64,000 nucleotides of DNA from Pedobacter sp. SL55 (lineage in GTDB: Bacteria; Bacteroidota; Bacteroidia; Sphingobacteriales; Sphingobacteriaceae), in assembly GCF_026625705.1 (NCBI RefSeq), contig NZ_CP113059.1, positions 3,720,001 through 3,784,000 of the forward strand. Reading direction: 5' to 3'. Under the pieces are notes generated by a model. The model had not been told where the DNA came from. It saw only the letters and a program-made list of their open reading frames with translations, and searched no databases. Of this stretch, positions 26,725-36,919 are shown one piece after another. The position numbers were made by a program, and so were the translations under genes. The number at the start of each line of letters is the position of its first letter. Positions within the stretch are counted from its first letter, which is position 1.

Positions 26725-27818
26725 TACAATTTCAATAGTTCTTCCACAATGCGTTCGGCAGCTTTTCCATCCCACTTTTCGGGTATGGCGCCAACTTTCC
26801 ACTGGCCATCAAACAGTTTTTTCATGGCAGGTGCAACTTTATCTGGATTGGTACCCACCAGTTCATTTGTTCCCACTTCGCAAGTTTCTGGTCTTTCTGT
26901 ATTATCTCTTAAAGTCATACATGGCACGCCCATAACGGTAGTTTCTTCGGTAATACCTCCCGAATCTGTAATTACAGCCATAGCATTTTTTACTAGATAA
27001 TTAAATTCTAAATAGCCCATTGGCGTGGTTAAATGCAGGTTTGGAATTTCATCCAGGTTTATTCCAACATTTTCGATAATATTTTTAGTACGCGGATGTA
27101 CCGGGAATACCAAAGACTTACCATTTGAGCCTGTAATAATTGCATGAAGTAGTGCTTTAAACTTCTGTTCTTCGTCTACATTGGCTGGGCGGTGTAAGGT
27201 CATTACAAAATAGTCGCCTTTGCTTAATGCCAATTCTTCCCAAAGGGATGGTTTTAAAAATCGGCTCTCATTCTTCAGCAGCGTATCAATCATTACATTA
27301 CCTACGAAAAATATTTTATCATCGGCTATGCCACTATTTTTTAAGTTATTGCCAGCCCAAACCGAAGTAGTAAAGAAATAATCGGTAATGCTATCGGTTA
27401 CCATCCGGTTAATTTCTTCGGGCATGGTTAAATCAAAAGAACGGATACCAGCTTCTACGTGGGCCACCTTTGTATTCAGTTTTTTGGCTACTATGGCACA
27501 GGCCATGGTAGAAGTAACATCGCCTACTACCAAAACAAGGTCTGTAGGGTTTGCCATCAGTTCTTTTTCGAAAGCAACCATAATTGCTGCCGTTTGCTCT
27601 GCTTGGGTACCGCCACCGCCCCCCAAATGAGCATCAGGTGCTGGTATAGCCAATTCCTGAAAAAACGTATCGCTCATTTTTTCATCGTAATGCTGCCCTG
27701 TGTGCACCAATCGGTAGCTAATATTTGCACCATTATTTGCCGCTTTTTGAATGGCATGAATAATGGGTGCTATTTTCATGAAATTGGGCCGTGCACCGGC
27801 AATGAGGGTAATTTTCAT
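26724..27818 (-). CDS. wecB: UDP-N-acetylglucosamine 2-epimerase (non-hydrolysing)
   Basis: A 364-residue enzyme interconverting UDP-GlcNAc and UDP-ManNAc in the cytoplasm. Family features: KITLIAGARPNFMKIAPIIHAI, LVHTGQHYDEKMSD, VVGDVTSTMACAIVAKKL, KVAHVEAGIRSFD and TDSGGITEETTVMGVPCMTLRDNTERPET. Length and motif order fit the family exactly. Its product could be oxidised to UDP-ManNAcA by the UDP-sugar dehydrogenase encoded at 39784. It overlaps the following GT4 gene by one base and is 6 bases from the upstream GT2 gene. Confidence 0.95.
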   Translation of the reverse strand: MKITLIAGARPNFMKIAPIIHAIQKAANNGANISYRLVHTGQHYDEKMSDTFFQELAIPAPDAHLGGGGGTQAEQTAAIMVAFEKELMANPTDLVLVVGDVTSTMACAIVAKKLNTKVAHVEAGIRSFDLTMPEEINRMVTDSITDYFFTTSVWAGNNLKNSGIADDKIFFVGNVMIDTLLKNESRFLKPSLWEELALSKGDYFVMTLHRPANVDEEQKFKALLHAIITGSNGKSLVFPVHPRTKNIIENVGINLDEIPNLHLTTPMGYLEFNYLVKNAMAVITDSGGITEETTVMGVPCMTLRDNTERPETCEVGTNELVGTNPDKVAPAMKKLFDGQWKVGAIPEKWDGKAAERIVEELLKL

Positions 27819-27824
27819 TGATAC

Positions 27825-28748
27825 TTATTGTTTAAATCTCAAATAAATTTTAGGAATGAGGTCTAACAGATGAGACATTCCGCGGATAAATAAATTGCTC
27901 TTGTTATTAAAAGCCTTTTTGATTAAGGCATTTTTCTGATATCGGTACTTAATTGCCCACTGTTCGCTAGGCAAGTAATATTGTAGGTATTCGAACCTAA
28001 AGAAATCTTCTTGGTTTTGTTTTAATCTACTGATAAAAACAGATTTTTTAACGGTTTGTACAGACTCTGTATGCCTACGGTACTTGGCACCCACTATGTC
28101 TAAATAGTGGATTTGATGTCCATTTCTGGTAAGTTCTAGCAACATCGGTCTGTCTTCGAAAATGGCATATTTCTCGTTAAAAAGACCTATTTGCAGCAAC
28201 ACATCTTTTCTTGTCATGATGGTTGATGCCCACACCGGGTTAGATCTTAATAATAACTCGAACTGTTCGTTAGCGCTACAATCTGTTTGGTTGATACGTA
28301 AATTGTTCAATTGCTTTTGAGGCAACAGGTAACGTTCTTCGAAAATATTATCGTAAATATTTACATTAGCGTAAACACATTTTACGTTTGGATTTTCATT
28401 GATGAAAGCGATATAGGTTTCGATCACGTTTGGTTCTAAGCAATCGTCGCCAGCTATAATTTTAATCCACTCTCCTGTTGATTGAGCTATGCCTCTGTTA
28501 CAATTACCTGCAGTACCTGTATTTTTCTGCGTAGTTACCAGCCTTACATTTATAAACCTACTTTGGTGCTCGTCAATCCATTTTTGACATAAAGAAGTGG
28601 TTTGGTCTTGCGAAGCATCGTCAGAAATAATTAGCTCTATATGCGGATAAGTTTGGGCATAAATACTATCCAGCGTTTCTAGCACATACGCTGCCGAGTA
28701 ATAAGTTATTACGACTACGGATACTAAAGGTGTTGGATTTGTTTTCAC
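27825..28748 (-). CDS. Glycosyltransferase family 2 protein
   Basis: A 307-residue GT-A glycosyltransferase. It opens PLVSVVVITYYSAAYVLETLDSIYAQTYPHIELIISDDASQDQT and has the metal-binding GEWIKIIAGDDCLEPNVIE. The NKYAIFEDRPMLLELTRNGH segment corresponds to the acceptor/catalytic base region. It belongs to the same operon as the flippase (19-base gap) and wecB (6-base gap). The sugar transferred is not identifiable. Confidence 0.9.
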   Translation of the reverse strand: MKTNPTPLVSVVVITYYSAAYVLETLDSIYAQTYPHIELIISDDASQDQTTSLCQKWIDEHQSRFINVRLVTTQKNTGTAGNCNRGIAQSTGEWIKIIAGDDCLEPNVIETYIAFINENPNVKCVYANVNIYDNIFEERYLLPQKQLNNLRINQTDCSANEQFELLLRSNPVWASTIMTRKDVLLQIGLFNEKYAIFEDRPMLLELTRNGHQIHYLDIVGAKYRRHTESVQTVKKSVFISRLKQNQEDFFRFEYLQYYLPSEQWAIKYRYQKNALIKKAFNNKSNLFIRGMSHLLDLIPKIYLRFKQ

Positions 28749-28767
28749 GCTGTAATCTTGTTAAATT

Positions 28768-30252
28768 CTATGATGCCTTTGATTTACCTTTAATTTTTTC
28801 AAAAAACCGTTTTAAACCTATCCTTTTATCTACCTCTACAAATGCGTAAGTAACAGCACCTAACAAGAGTATTGTACCTGCGGTGTAAGCCTGCCAACCA
28901 TTTAAATAAATTGCTACCAAGAAGCATAGCAACACTAATAAACCTTGATAAAAGAAAATTTTAATAAAAACTTTGCTAAACGAGAACTGATATAGTTTAT
29001 GGGTAAGCACCAATACCTGAATGAGATAAAGCAAATAGCCCACTAAAAATGAGGCACCTAAGCCGTTAAGCCCCCAATAATAATAGCCTACCATATTTAA
29101 ACCCAATAAATAAGCATTTGCAACAAGTTCGTTCCAAAAGAAAACCTTAGAAGCACCTTTTGCCAGTATTAAGAAAGCCACCGCCCAAGAACTAACTTTA
29201 AAAAACATTCCCAAGGCTAACCAAAGCACCATGTGGTTAATTGGTGCAAATTTGTGAGAGTAAAGCAATACCACTAACCACTTTATAGATACAAGAAAAA
29301 AGCAGATGATTGGCGCAATAATTAGTAGCGCAGTTTCTGCCTGTTGGTTAATTTCTTTTGTGGCCTTTACTTTATCTTGAGCTACGGCGGCTAAGCGAGG
29401 GTAATAATCTGCAGATAAAGCGGTAAAAATTAAGCCCACGTAAGAGTTGATGATGGCAAAGCCAGCGTTGTAAAAACCTACATCTTCAATAGAGCCAGTT
29501 TTAGTAATAAAAAGACGCAAAACATAAGCCGTGCCCATAGTGATTAAACCGCTAAGGCTAAGCATAAAACCCATGGTTAACATATCTTTACCTTCTAACC
29601 AAATGGTTTGCCAGCTTACTGCGGCCTTTTTAACTGGCACTTTACTGGCAAAATACCAAGTTAGTAACAAGGTAGTGATAGCACTAATAATAATGGCAGG
29701 CACAATGCCGTCTTTCGCAAACAAATAGTACAGGGGTATAGAAACAAATAGCCCCAATACAGCACCAGCCATATCTGATTTGGCCATATATTTAACTTTG
29801 CGCATACCGCGAAGCACCACAGACTGACCTGCACTAATTTGTGTAAAAAGTAAAGTAACCGACAATAAAGCAAAACCTAAGGCGTAATCTTTATTACCAA
29901 ACGTAAGCTGACTTAGCCAAGGAGAAAGAATTAAAGCTACAATGAAACCCAGCATTCCCGTAATCCAAACCCATTTTCTAAAAACAGTAACTACCAGAGA
30001 AACTTTTTCGTCGCTACCGCTGCCATGTGCTTGCGCTACATTTTTAACGGCACTGGTAGCTAAACCAAAATTGGTTAGCGCACCTACCATACCCAAAGTA
30101 CCCGTTAACAAAGCATTGATACCCATACCTGCTGGCCCAAGTAGCACGGCGATAAATTTAGACCTCACAATGTTGATCAAAATTTTAAACACCTGTGTAC
30201 CGCCAAAAATAGCAGTGGTTTTAAAAATGCTTTTGTAACCCTCACTTTTCAT
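28768..30252 (-). CDS. Wzx-type O-antigen/polysaccharide flippase
   Basis: A 494-residue MATE/MOP-family membrane protein with about 14 helices. The N-terminus [46 protein letters not shown] is characteristic of O-antigen translocases. It moves undecaprenyl-linked repeat units from the cytoplasmic to the periplasmic leaflet. It overlaps the aminotransferase gene by 11 bases and precedes the GT2 gene by 19. With the EpsG-like protein and Wza/Wzc it completes a Wzx/Wzy-dependent pathway. Confidence 0.93.
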   Translation of the reverse strand: MKSEGYKSIFKTTAIFGGTQVFKILINIVRSKFIAVLLGPAGMGINALLTGTLGMVGALTNFGLATSAVKNVAQAHGSGSDEKVSLVVTVFRKWVWITGMLGFIVALILSPWLSQLTFGNKDYALGFALLSVTLLFTQISAGQSVVLRGMRKVKYMAKSDMAGAVLGLFVSIPLYYLFAKDGIVPAIIISAITTLLLTWYFASKVPVKKAAVSWQTIWLEGKDMLTMGFMLSLSGLITMGTAYVLRLFITKTGSIEDVGFYNAGFAIINSYVGLIFTALSADYYPRLAAVAQDKVKATKEINQQAETALLIIAPIICFFLVSIKWLVVLLYSHKFAPINHMVLWLALGMFFKVSSWAVAFLILAKGASKVFFWNELVANAYLLGLNMVGYYYWGLNGLGASFLVGYLLYLIQVLVLTHKLYQFSFSKVFIKIFFYQGLLVLLCFLVAIYLNGWQAYTAGTILLLGAVTYAFVEVDKRIGLKRFFEKIKGKSKAS

Positions 30253-31351
30253 TAAAGAAACTTCTAATGGCCATCGCTATTGCTTTTACTTCTGCCTGTG
30301 TCATGCCAGGCCACATAGGAATACTTAAACTGGTATCGGCCAATTCTTCTGCTATTGGAAAATCTCCTTTTGCGTAACCTAAATGAGTATATGCTTGTTG
30401 CAAATGTGGCGGTATTGGGTAGTGAATTAGGGTACCTATACCGTTATCATTCAAATATTTTTGTAATTGATCTCTGTATTGCGTACGCACCACAAATAAG
30501 TGATAAGCATGACTAGCCTGCGGATGAACATACGGCAGTATCAAATCGCCTAGGTCTTGTAACTCTTTGTTATACCACTCGGCTATTTGCACACGCTGGG
30601 CCGTAAAAGACATTAAGTGTTTCAATTTTACAGACAGAAAAGCAGCCTGCATTTCATCCAACCTCATGTTATGCCCAATAAGTTCGTTATTGTATTTTAC
30701 TTTAGAGCCGTAGTTTCTTAATGCCTTTACTTTTTCGGCTAAGGCTAAATCGTTGGTTGTAATTGCACCAGCATCGCCAAGTGCGCCCAAATTTTTACCT
30801 GGATAAAAACTTACCCCATTGATATGACCAAAGCTACCTGTAATTTTGCCGTTAAATGTGGCTCCATGTGCCTGGGCATTATCTTCTATCACATACAATT
30901 GATGTTCCTTTGCAATAGCCATTATCTCGTCCATTTGACAAGCCTGACCATATAAATGCACAGGCATAATGGCTTTGGTTTGCGGCGTTATTGCTTTGGT
31001 TATATTTTCTGGATTGATGTTGTAGGTTTTAGGATCTGGTTCTACCAAAATTGGCGTTGCACCCGTATATGAAACCGCTAAAACTGTAGCAATGTAAGTA
31101 TTTGAAGGAACGATAACTTCGTCTCCTACACCAATTTCTAGTGCCTTTAAAGCAAGGTACAAGGCATCTAAGCCATTGCTAACGCCTACGGTGTGCGCTA
31201 CTTGGTTAAAAGTGGCATACTCTGTTTCAAAATTTGCTAAGTGCTTACCCAAAATAAACCAGTTGCTCTCGTAAACACTGGTAAAAGCACTAAGCATTTC
31301 ATCTTTGAGCAAATCGTGCTGAAATTTAAAATCTAAAACAGGGATGTTCAT
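30242..31351 (-). CDS. dTDP-3-oxo-sugar aminotransferase (FdtB/QdtB-like)
   Basis: A 369-residue DegT/DnrJ/EryC1/StrS aminotransferase. The start at 31351 ([10 protein letters not shown]) forms an ATGA overlap with the acetyltransferase stop, so a longer frame from 31384 is unlikely. The PLP lysine is K186 in [15 protein letters not shown]; other motifs are [15 protein letters not shown] and [14 protein letters not shown]. Neighbouring 3,4-ketoisomerases and an acetyltransferase indicate synthesis of dTDP-3-amino-3,6-dideoxyhexose (Fuc3N or Qui3N type). The dTDP-glucose synthase and dehydratase that make the precursor are not in the window. Confidence 0.9.
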   Translation of the reverse strand: MNIPVLDFKFQHDLLKDEMLSAFTSVYESNWFILGKHLANFETEYATFNQVAHTVGVSNGLDALYLALKALEIGVGDEVIVPSNTYIATVLAVSYTGATPILVEPDPKTYNINPENITKAITPQTKAIMPVHLYGQACQMDEIMAIAKEHQLYVIEDNAQAHGATFNGKITGSFGHINGVSFYPGKNLGALGDAGAITTNDLALAEKVKALRNYGSKVKYNNELIGHNMRLDEMQAAFLSVKLKHLMSFTAQRVQIAEWYNKELQDLGDLILPYVHPQASHAYHLFVVRTQYRDQLQKYLNDNGIGTLIHYPIPPHLQQAYTHLGYAKGDFPIAEELADTSLSIPMWPGMTQAEVKAIAMAIRSFFNEK

Positions 31352-31899
31352 ATCAATATCAATTCGTTGTTTTCTACTTTCCAAGAGTTATTTTTATTGT
31401 CGAGGTAAATGTTGCCTTGTGCAATCATTTTGGTGCCATCTTCATTAAGCCAAGCCACCACCTTTGCCGGAGAGCCTATAACCAATGCCCTACTTGGCAC
31501 ATTTTTAGTAACCAATGCACCAGCTGCAACCATGGCGTACGCTCCAATAACCAAACCACCCAATACCACTGCAGCAGCACCAATTGAAGCCTTTTTATGG
31601 ATGTAAGTTTGCTGGTATTTTTCGGAATATTGCTTAGACCTCGGGTATTTATCGTTAGTAAAAGTTACGTTTGGGCCAATAAAAACATCATCTTCTATTG
31701 CTATTCCCGTCCACAAATAAACTCCAGATTTAATGGTTACATTATTGCCTAAGCTTACCCCATTTTCTATAAACGTATGGCAGTTAATGTTGCAATTTTC
31801 GCCGATGGTAACGTCTTCCATCACAATAGCATATTGCCACACTCTGGTGTCCTGTCCTATTCGGATACTTTTAACATCGGCCAAGGGATGTATCATCAT
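31348..31899 (-). CDS. Sugar 3-N-acetyltransferase (FdtC/WxcM N-terminal-like)
   Basis: A 183-residue left-handed beta-helix acyltransferase with hexapeptide repeats ([34 protein letters not shown] ...). The segment [16 protein letters not shown] is typical of FdtC/WlbB-type enzymes. It would acetylate the 3-amino group made by the adjacent aminotransferase, using acetyl-CoA. It overlaps that gene by 4 bases and the FdtA-like gene upstream by 4, so the set is translationally coupled. Confidence 0.9.
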   Translation of the reverse strand: MMIHPLADVKSIRIGQDTRVWQYAIVMEDVTIGENCNINCHTFIENGVSLGNNVTIKSGVYLWTGIAIEDDVFIGPNVTFTNDKYPRSKQYSEKYQQTYIHKKASIGAAAVVLGGLVIGAYAMVAAGALVTKNVPSRALVIGSPAKVVAWLNEDGTKMIAQGNIYLDNKNNSWKVENNELILI

Positions 31900-32312
31900 A
31901 AACCTTTATATTTTAAATATTCGTTGTAATCCCTGAAATAATCATCCTCGCCATAAGTTTTAGAAGCCAGCACTAAACAAATAGAGCCACTAGAAAAATT
32001 ATCGATCTCTCTCCAAATTCCTGCAGGCATATAAACGCCCATATTTGGGCGAGCCAGATGGATGGTTCGTTTAATGCGACCATCGTTTACGATTAAATCA
32101 AAACTGCCACTTGCTGCCACTATGAGTTGTTGCAGCTCTTTATGGCCGTGTCCACCTCTCGATTCTCCAGCAGGCACATCATATAAATAATACACCCTTT
32201 CTATAGAAAAAGGTATTTCGTCGCCTTCGTTAATAGCGGTAATATTGCCTTTGGTGTAGTGATTTTTTGGCAAACTGATTAAGTTGCAATCATATACTGT
32301 GGTAGATTTCAT
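31896..32312 (-). CDS. dTDP-4-oxo-6-deoxyglucose 3,4-ketoisomerase-like cupin (FdtA-like, copy 2)
   Basis: A 138-residue cupin of the WxcM-C/FdtA/QdtA family. Key stretches are FSIERVYYLYDVPAGESRGGHGHKELQQLIVAASGSFDLIVNDG and MGVYMPAGIWREIDNFSSGSICLVLAS. The conserved HGH catalytic His pair is retained. It shifts the keto group from C4 to C3 before transamination. It overlaps the similar upstream gene by 4 bases. The copies differ enough that they may have different specificity. Confidence 0.9.
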   Translation of the reverse strand: MKSTTVYDCNLISLPKNHYTKGNITAINEGDEIPFSIERVYYLYDVPAGESRGGHGHKELQQLIVAASGSFDLIVNDGRIKRTIHLARPNMGVYMPAGIWREIDNFSSGSICLVLASKTYGEDDYFRDYNEYLKYKGL

Positions 32313-32704
32313 ACCAATTGCGTTTTAAATTTTTCAAAATTGCGTTCGTAATCCTGTTCGTCGAATTTCATACTAGATAAATGCAGACTTAGAGAATTGG
32401 TAGAGAAGTTTTCCATGTGTCTCCAAGTAAGTGCCGGTATGTAAAGCCCGTAATAAGATCTATTTAATTGGTAAGTTTTTGTTGAACCATCGGGATTGGT
32501 AATTACCACATCAAAACTTCCACTCAAGGCAATAATAACTTCTTCTTGCTGATGGTAAGCATGACCGCCTCGGCTCTCGCCACCTGGTACATCATAAGTC
32601 CAAAACGTTCTTTTAATTTTAAAGGGAACCTGATCTTGGTACTGAAGAAAAGTAAGATTTCCTCTTGGATCGAGTATTTTTGGAAATTCAATTATTTTAA
32701 CCAC
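32309..32704 (-). CDS. dTDP-4-oxo-6-deoxyglucose 3,4-ketoisomerase-like cupin (FdtA-like, copy 1)
   Basis: A 131-residue cupin closely related to the next gene. It shares FKIKRTFWTYDVPGGESRGGHAYHQQEEVIIALSGSFDVVI and LYIPALTWRHMENFSTNSLSLHLSS. Where copy 2 has the HGHKELQ segment, this copy has HAYHQQEEV, so the first His is kept and the second is shifted by one residue. Either both isomerise dTDP-4-keto-6-deoxyglucose to different 3-keto epimers, or the two act as a heterodimer. The latter is inference. It lies 12 bases after the ABC transporter gene. Confidence 0.88.
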   Translation of the reverse strand: MVKIIEFPKILDPRGNLTFLQYQDQVPFKIKRTFWTYDVPGGESRGGHAYHQQEEVIIALSGSFDVVITNPDGSTKTYQLNRSYYGLYIPALTWRHMENFSTNSLSLHLSSMKFDEQDYERNFEKFKTQLV

Positions 32705-32716
32705 TTTCTTTTATTG

Positions 32717-34507
32717 TTATGCGTTAACAGATTGTAATTCTATCATCTTTTTGAAATCATTATTTCCACTAAGCAGGGTTTCAAAAGTTCCCATTTGGGC
32801 TATAGCACCTTCATGTAAGTAGATAATTTTATCGGCATTTTTTACGGTAGATAATCGATGGGCAATACAGATCATCGTAACCTTGCCTTTAAGCTGCTGT
32901 ATGCTCTGTTGTATTTCCTTTTCGGTAAAAGAGTCCATTGACGAGGTAGCTTCATCCATTATCAAAAAATCAACATTTTTAAAAAGCTCTCTAGCCATGG
33001 CAATACGCTGTTTTTGGCCACCACTTAAATTGATACCGTCTGTACCTAAAATTTCATGCATACCGTTTTCTTTGGCCTGTACAAAATCCCAAATAGCGGC
33101 AGATTTGCAAGCGCTTTCGAACCTTAATAAATTCTCTGGAGTTGGCTCTGCCCAAATGGTAACGTTGTTATAAATGGTATCGTTAAAGATCACAGTGTCT
33201 TGTGTGATGTAACCAATTCTAGTCTGAAAACTTATTAAATCCCAATCTTGTAGCCCCATAGCATCGGCCATTATTTTACCTGTACTTGGCTTTAACAAAC
33301 CTGTAATTAGGCTTACCAACGTAGATTTTCCGCTACCGCTGGGGCCAACTATAGCTATGGTTTCGTTTTTTTGTATGGTAAAAGAGATATCGTGCAATAC
33401 GGTACGTTTACCGTATTTATAGCCTACCCTATCTAAAATTAAGCTATCCCGAAGTCCGGTAAACCTAATGCCTTTCGTTTCTTCTTTGTTAGTTTCTAAA
33501 ACGCTTATCAATTGCTCGGTACTTTCTAAAGCACCAGCAACTCCCAAAAATGAACTCCAAGCGGTTTGGTATTGCATTAAACACGATAACGCCCTGTAGA
33601 AAAAAAGGAGGCTAACCAGCACGGCAGCTAGTGGCTCTCTTAAAACTATGGCCTGTACCATAATTACGGCACATAAAACCACGATGCTTAAAGGCTCTCT
33701 AGCGGCGCTTAAAAAAACAGACATCACGCCAATTTTGGTGTTTTTCTGCTCTATATCTTCTACCTGTGTCGCTAGCTTATTACGGTACTTTGCCGCAACT
33801 CCAGTGGCTTTAAGATATTTGTAAGATGAAAGATAATCAGCAATTAAACCCTGAAATTTACCGCTACCATCAGTTAATTGGCGTGATATAGACTTTGTTT
33901 TTCTATATACTCTTCCATAAATAAAATCTACCAATAAACCGCCAACACAAACCATACAAGCAAATTTCCAGTTTAGCGTAAATGCAAAAGCGATGTATAC
34001 AAGCACCAATATCAATTGCTGAAAAGCTAAAAAATAAGACTGGCAAGCTCTAGCTACCCGTTCTATTTCTGTAGTTAGCATATTTTGTATTTTACCTTGG
34101 TTGCAAGAAGCGAAATAATGATAGCTAACTTCGTTTAGGGATTTTATGCTGTTTAACCTAATTTGCTTTATGAAATATTGCTGCGTAGCTACCTGATAAG
34201 CACCTTTAAAATAATAAGCAATGCCTTTTAATACAAAGAAAACAAGTAGCATTACCAAAACTGTTTGCAGATTTAAGGCAAATCCAAAATCTTCGATCCA
34301 TTGGGTTATCGCAATGGTGTTATCGTCTTTAGTTTGAGCCAAGTTTTGGCCAGCAGCTATATAAAGTAAGGGAAGAAACATGCTTAGCCCCAAACCATCT
34401 AATAAGCCTACCACAATATTAAGTATCACTACAAAAAACACTCGCTCTTTAAGATAGCTCCTAAAGAAATTAAAATAATGAATTCGCTTTTTAAGTGTTT
34501 CTTGCAT
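32717..34507 (-). CDS. ABC transporter, MsbA-like exporter (TMD-NBD fusion)
   Basis: A 596-residue half-transporter. The N-terminal six-helix membrane domain (about 1-320) precedes an ATPase domain with Walker A GPSGSGKSTLVSL, signature LSGGQKQRIAMARE, Walker B DFLIMDEATSSMD and H-loop IAHRLSTV. It forms a homodimer exporting a lipid, glycolipid or peptide. In this locus it may move a lipid-linked glycan alongside the Wzx protein. It lies 5 bases after the BY-kinase gene, within the export operon. Confidence 0.92.
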   Translation of the reverse strand: MQETLKKRIHYFNFFRSYLKERVFFVVILNIVVGLLDGLGLSMFLPLLYIAAGQNLAQTKDDNTIAITQWIEDFGFALNLQTVLVMLLVFFVLKGIAYYFKGAYQVATQQYFIKQIRLNSIKSLNEVSYHYFASCNQGKIQNMLTTEIERVARACQSYFLAFQQLILVLVYIAFAFTLNWKFACMVCVGGLLVDFIYGRVYRKTKSISRQLTDGSGKFQGLIADYLSSYKYLKATGVAAKYRNKLATQVEDIEQKNTKIGVMSVFLSAAREPLSIVVLCAVIMVQAIVLREPLAAVLVSLLFFYRALSCLMQYQTAWSSFLGVAGALESTEQLISVLETNKEETKGIRFTGLRDSLILDRVGYKYGKRTVLHDISFTIQKNETIAIVGPSGSGKSTLVSLITGLLKPSTGKIMADAMGLQDWDLISFQTRIGYITQDTVIFNDTIYNNVTIWAEPTPENLLRFESACKSAAIWDFVQAKENGMHEILGTDGINLSGGQKQRIAMARELFKNVDFLIMDEATSSMDSFTEKEIQQSIQQLKGKVTMICIAHRLSTVKNADKIIYLHEGAIAQMGTFETLLSGNNDFKKMIELQSVNA

Positions 34508-34512
34508 AATGC

Positions 34513-36918
34513 TTACTTTTTAGAAAACCAATTTGACATTTTCTTAGAAACAGGATTTTTCTCTACTGCGGCATGATAGCCATAACCATATTGCTTGTTA
34601 AAAACTACCTCCATATCATTATAAATTACGTAAGCTTTCTTCATCAGTCCTTTTTCAATTAGGCTGTTTAAGTAATCTATAGAGCTCCACTCAGAGTTAA
34701 GGTGTCTAAAAATGTAAAAATTGATATCAGCTACCTTAAAAATATCTATCGTTTCTGATACGAAACCTGCAGGCGGACAATCAAGAATAACCACGTCATA
34801 CTTCTCTCTCAGTTCCTTAATCATCTGTACAAAAGTTGGTCGCACTATTAACTCAGCAGGGTTTGGAGGTAGTGGGCCAGAAAGTAGAATATCTAAATTT
34901 TGCGAGCCCGATGGCTGGATTAAATCATCTAAAACACCATTGCCAATTAAATAATTACTTACTCCTACGTCTTTGGGCAAGTTAAAATTTTCGGCAAGTT
35001 TAGGCATCCGTAAATCCATACCTACCAAAATGGTTTTTTTACCACTTAACGAGTAAATAGAGGCGGTGTTGATAGAACAAAACGTTTTCCCTTCACCAGC
35101 TTTACCACTAGTAAAAGAAATAACCAGGCTATCTTCTTGTTCGTGCAAAAATTGTGTACTGGCACGTATACTCCTAAAATTCTCACTAATAAAAGATCTT
35201 GGAGATTGAAGTACAATAGCACTACCCTCTTTACCAAAGTTTCTGAAGACAATACCTACCAAGGGAGCCAACACCCTTTTTTCTAGTAGTTTAACATCGT
35301 AGATTTTATTATCAAAAGAATTGCGTACAAAAATAATTAGTACCGGAATTAAAATACCTAAGCAAAACGCTATAATATAATTTCTGCTAGAAATAGGCGA
35401 CAACACACCACCAACTTGCCTAGATAAATCTAAAATTTGGCTAGAAGGCACATTACTTGCACTGGTTATCTCGGCTTCTGAACGTTTTTGCAGTAAGTAA
35501 GTGTAAATGTTTTCGCTAATAGTAAACTGCCGTTGGATACTTAGCAAATTTCGCTCTACCTGAGGTAACTGATCTAGTTCGCCACTTAATTCGGCTATTC
35601 TAGCGTTTACATCTTTTAAAGATAAATTGGCCGCATTTAACGAGCGCTTTAAATTTTCGCGAACTGAGGCCAACAAACTAGCATACTTAAACTCAAGATC
35701 TTTTAAAGCTTGGTTTTCTGGCGATAAGACCTGTCTAAGCCTTTCTCGCTTACTTTGGTTTTCTAACAGTTCTGGAATAAGCCTTTCCAAAATACTTTCT
35801 TCTATACCGATAGATGAAGGTACAACCAGCTGGCTTACCTTATCTTGCTCTAGGTAAGCAAGCGTACTTTGGTAATACTTTATTTTTAAACTAATGGCTG
35901 CACTATTGTCTTGCAAAGTGCCTAAACGAGCATAAACAACATTACCTTGTTCTTTTAAGTTAAAACTCTCGCTTTTAGTTCTATACGACTGCAATTTATC
36001 TTCAAAAAAGACCATCGAATCGGTAATGTTCTTTAGCTGCTCTTTAATAAATGCGGCAGTATTAATTGAGGTCTGATTTTTAACTTTTAACTCTCGCTCT
36101 TGGTAAACCTGAATAAGCTTATTGATATATGCTTTGTCTTTATCCACCATTTGGCTTTCTAGGCCTAGCGATAAAATTGAAGACTCTTTTTTAAGCAGTT
36201 CTACCTTCATCTTCTTGCTGTAAGCCTCGGCAAGGTCAAAGTCAGATCTAAGTCTAAAAGAAAAATCTTTTGCTTTATTAACGATATCGTTCCGTACTAT
36301 TCTAAACTTGTAGTTTTTAGCTACAATCCATTGATTTAGGCGATATGAGCCAGCTATGCCTAATTTGTCTAGGTCTAGTACGCTCTTTCTATCTTTAGCT
36401 TTCGGATCGTAAAGCGCTAAAGATTTATCGGCAATACTTAAAGAAAATGTATCGTTTCCAGTAAAAAGCACTTCCAATTCTCCGCCCAACACTTGGCGGT
36501 GTTCCCAATCTACCTCTATAGTATAAGGCAGTGTATGGTAAACTTCGTAATGCCTCCAAAAATTTTCTTGAAAATACTCTACATTAAAATCTAACTGCTT
36601 AACCGCATTAAGGGCTAAAGTAAAAGAATTTAAAATAGCGATTTCATTATCTATACTATTTGGCATTTTTATACCAATATTTTGGAATAAATCTATCGAC
36701 TCTGCATTTTTATCTTGCTTAATTTCTAGCGTAGCCTTAACCTGATAAGTTGGATTGGCCGTTTTAAGCAAAATATAAGCTATGCAAAGGTTTACAAGAA
36801 CAAAAACCAATATATATGGCCAAATTTTTACTACATCTACAAACAGCTTCCTAATGTCACTATTTTCGTCAACACGCTCTTTGGGTTTAGATATGGTGTG
36901 TATATTCTCTGGCTTCAT
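34513..36918 (-). CDS. Wzc-like polysaccharide co-polymerase and BY-type tyrosine kinase
   Basis: An 801-residue inner-membrane protein. The Wzz domain and first helix (PYILVFVLVNLCIAYILL) open the sequence. A long periplasmic coiled-coil region contains the GNVR-like segment (ILERLIPELLENQSKR ... QLPQVERNLLSIQRQFTISENIYTYLLQKRSEAEI), then a second helix at about 525-545. The cytoplasmic BY-kinase domain has Walker A SGKAGEGKTFCSINTA, Walker A' ILVGMDLRMPK and Walker B VVILDCPPAG. A tyrosine-rich tail (YGYGYHAAVEK) provides autophosphorylation sites. It controls chain length and export with the adjacent Wza-like protein. The phosphatase at 41144 is its likely antagonist. Confidence 0.94.
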   Translation of the reverse strand: MKPENIHTISKPKERVDENSDIRKLFVDVVKIWPYILVFVLVNLCIAYILLKTANPTYQVKATLEIKQDKNAESIDLFQNIGIKMPNSIDNEIAILNSFTLALNAVKQLDFNVEYFQENFWRHYEVYHTLPYTIEVDWEHRQVLGGELEVLFTGNDTFSLSIADKSLALYDPKAKDRKSVLDLDKLGIAGSYRLNQWIVAKNYKFRIVRNDIVNKAKDFSFRLRSDFDLAEAYSKKMKVELLKKESSILSLGLESQMVDKDKAYINKLIQVYQERELKVKNQTSINTAAFIKEQLKNITDSMVFFEDKLQSYRTKSESFNLKEQGNVVYARLGTLQDNSAAISLKIKYYQSTLAYLEQDKVSQLVVPSSIGIEESILERLIPELLENQSKRERLRQVLSPENQALKDLEFKYASLLASVRENLKRSLNAANLSLKDVNARIAELSGELDQLPQVERNLLSIQRQFTISENIYTYLLQKRSEAEITSASNVPSSQILDLSRQVGGVLSPISSRNYIIAFCLGILIPVLIIFVRNSFDNKIYDVKLLEKRVLAPLVGIVFRNFGKEGSAIVLQSPRSFISENFRSIRASTQFLHEQEDSLVISFTSGKAGEGKTFCSINTASIYSLSGKKTILVGMDLRMPKLAENFNLPKDVGVSNYLIGNGVLDDLIQPSGSQNLDILLSGPLPPNPAELIVRPTFVQMIKELREKYDVVILDCPPAGFVSETIDIFKVADINFYIFRHLNSEWSSIDYLNSLIEKGLMKKAYVIYNDMEVVFNKQYGYGYHAAVEKNPVSKKMSNWFSKK

Positions 36919-36919
36919 A

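Noticed and set aside
25612..26802. Upstream start at 26802 for the GT4 gene
   Set aside because: The extension lies inside wecB in another frame; the ATG at 26724 overlaps the wecB stop and starts the conserved domain.
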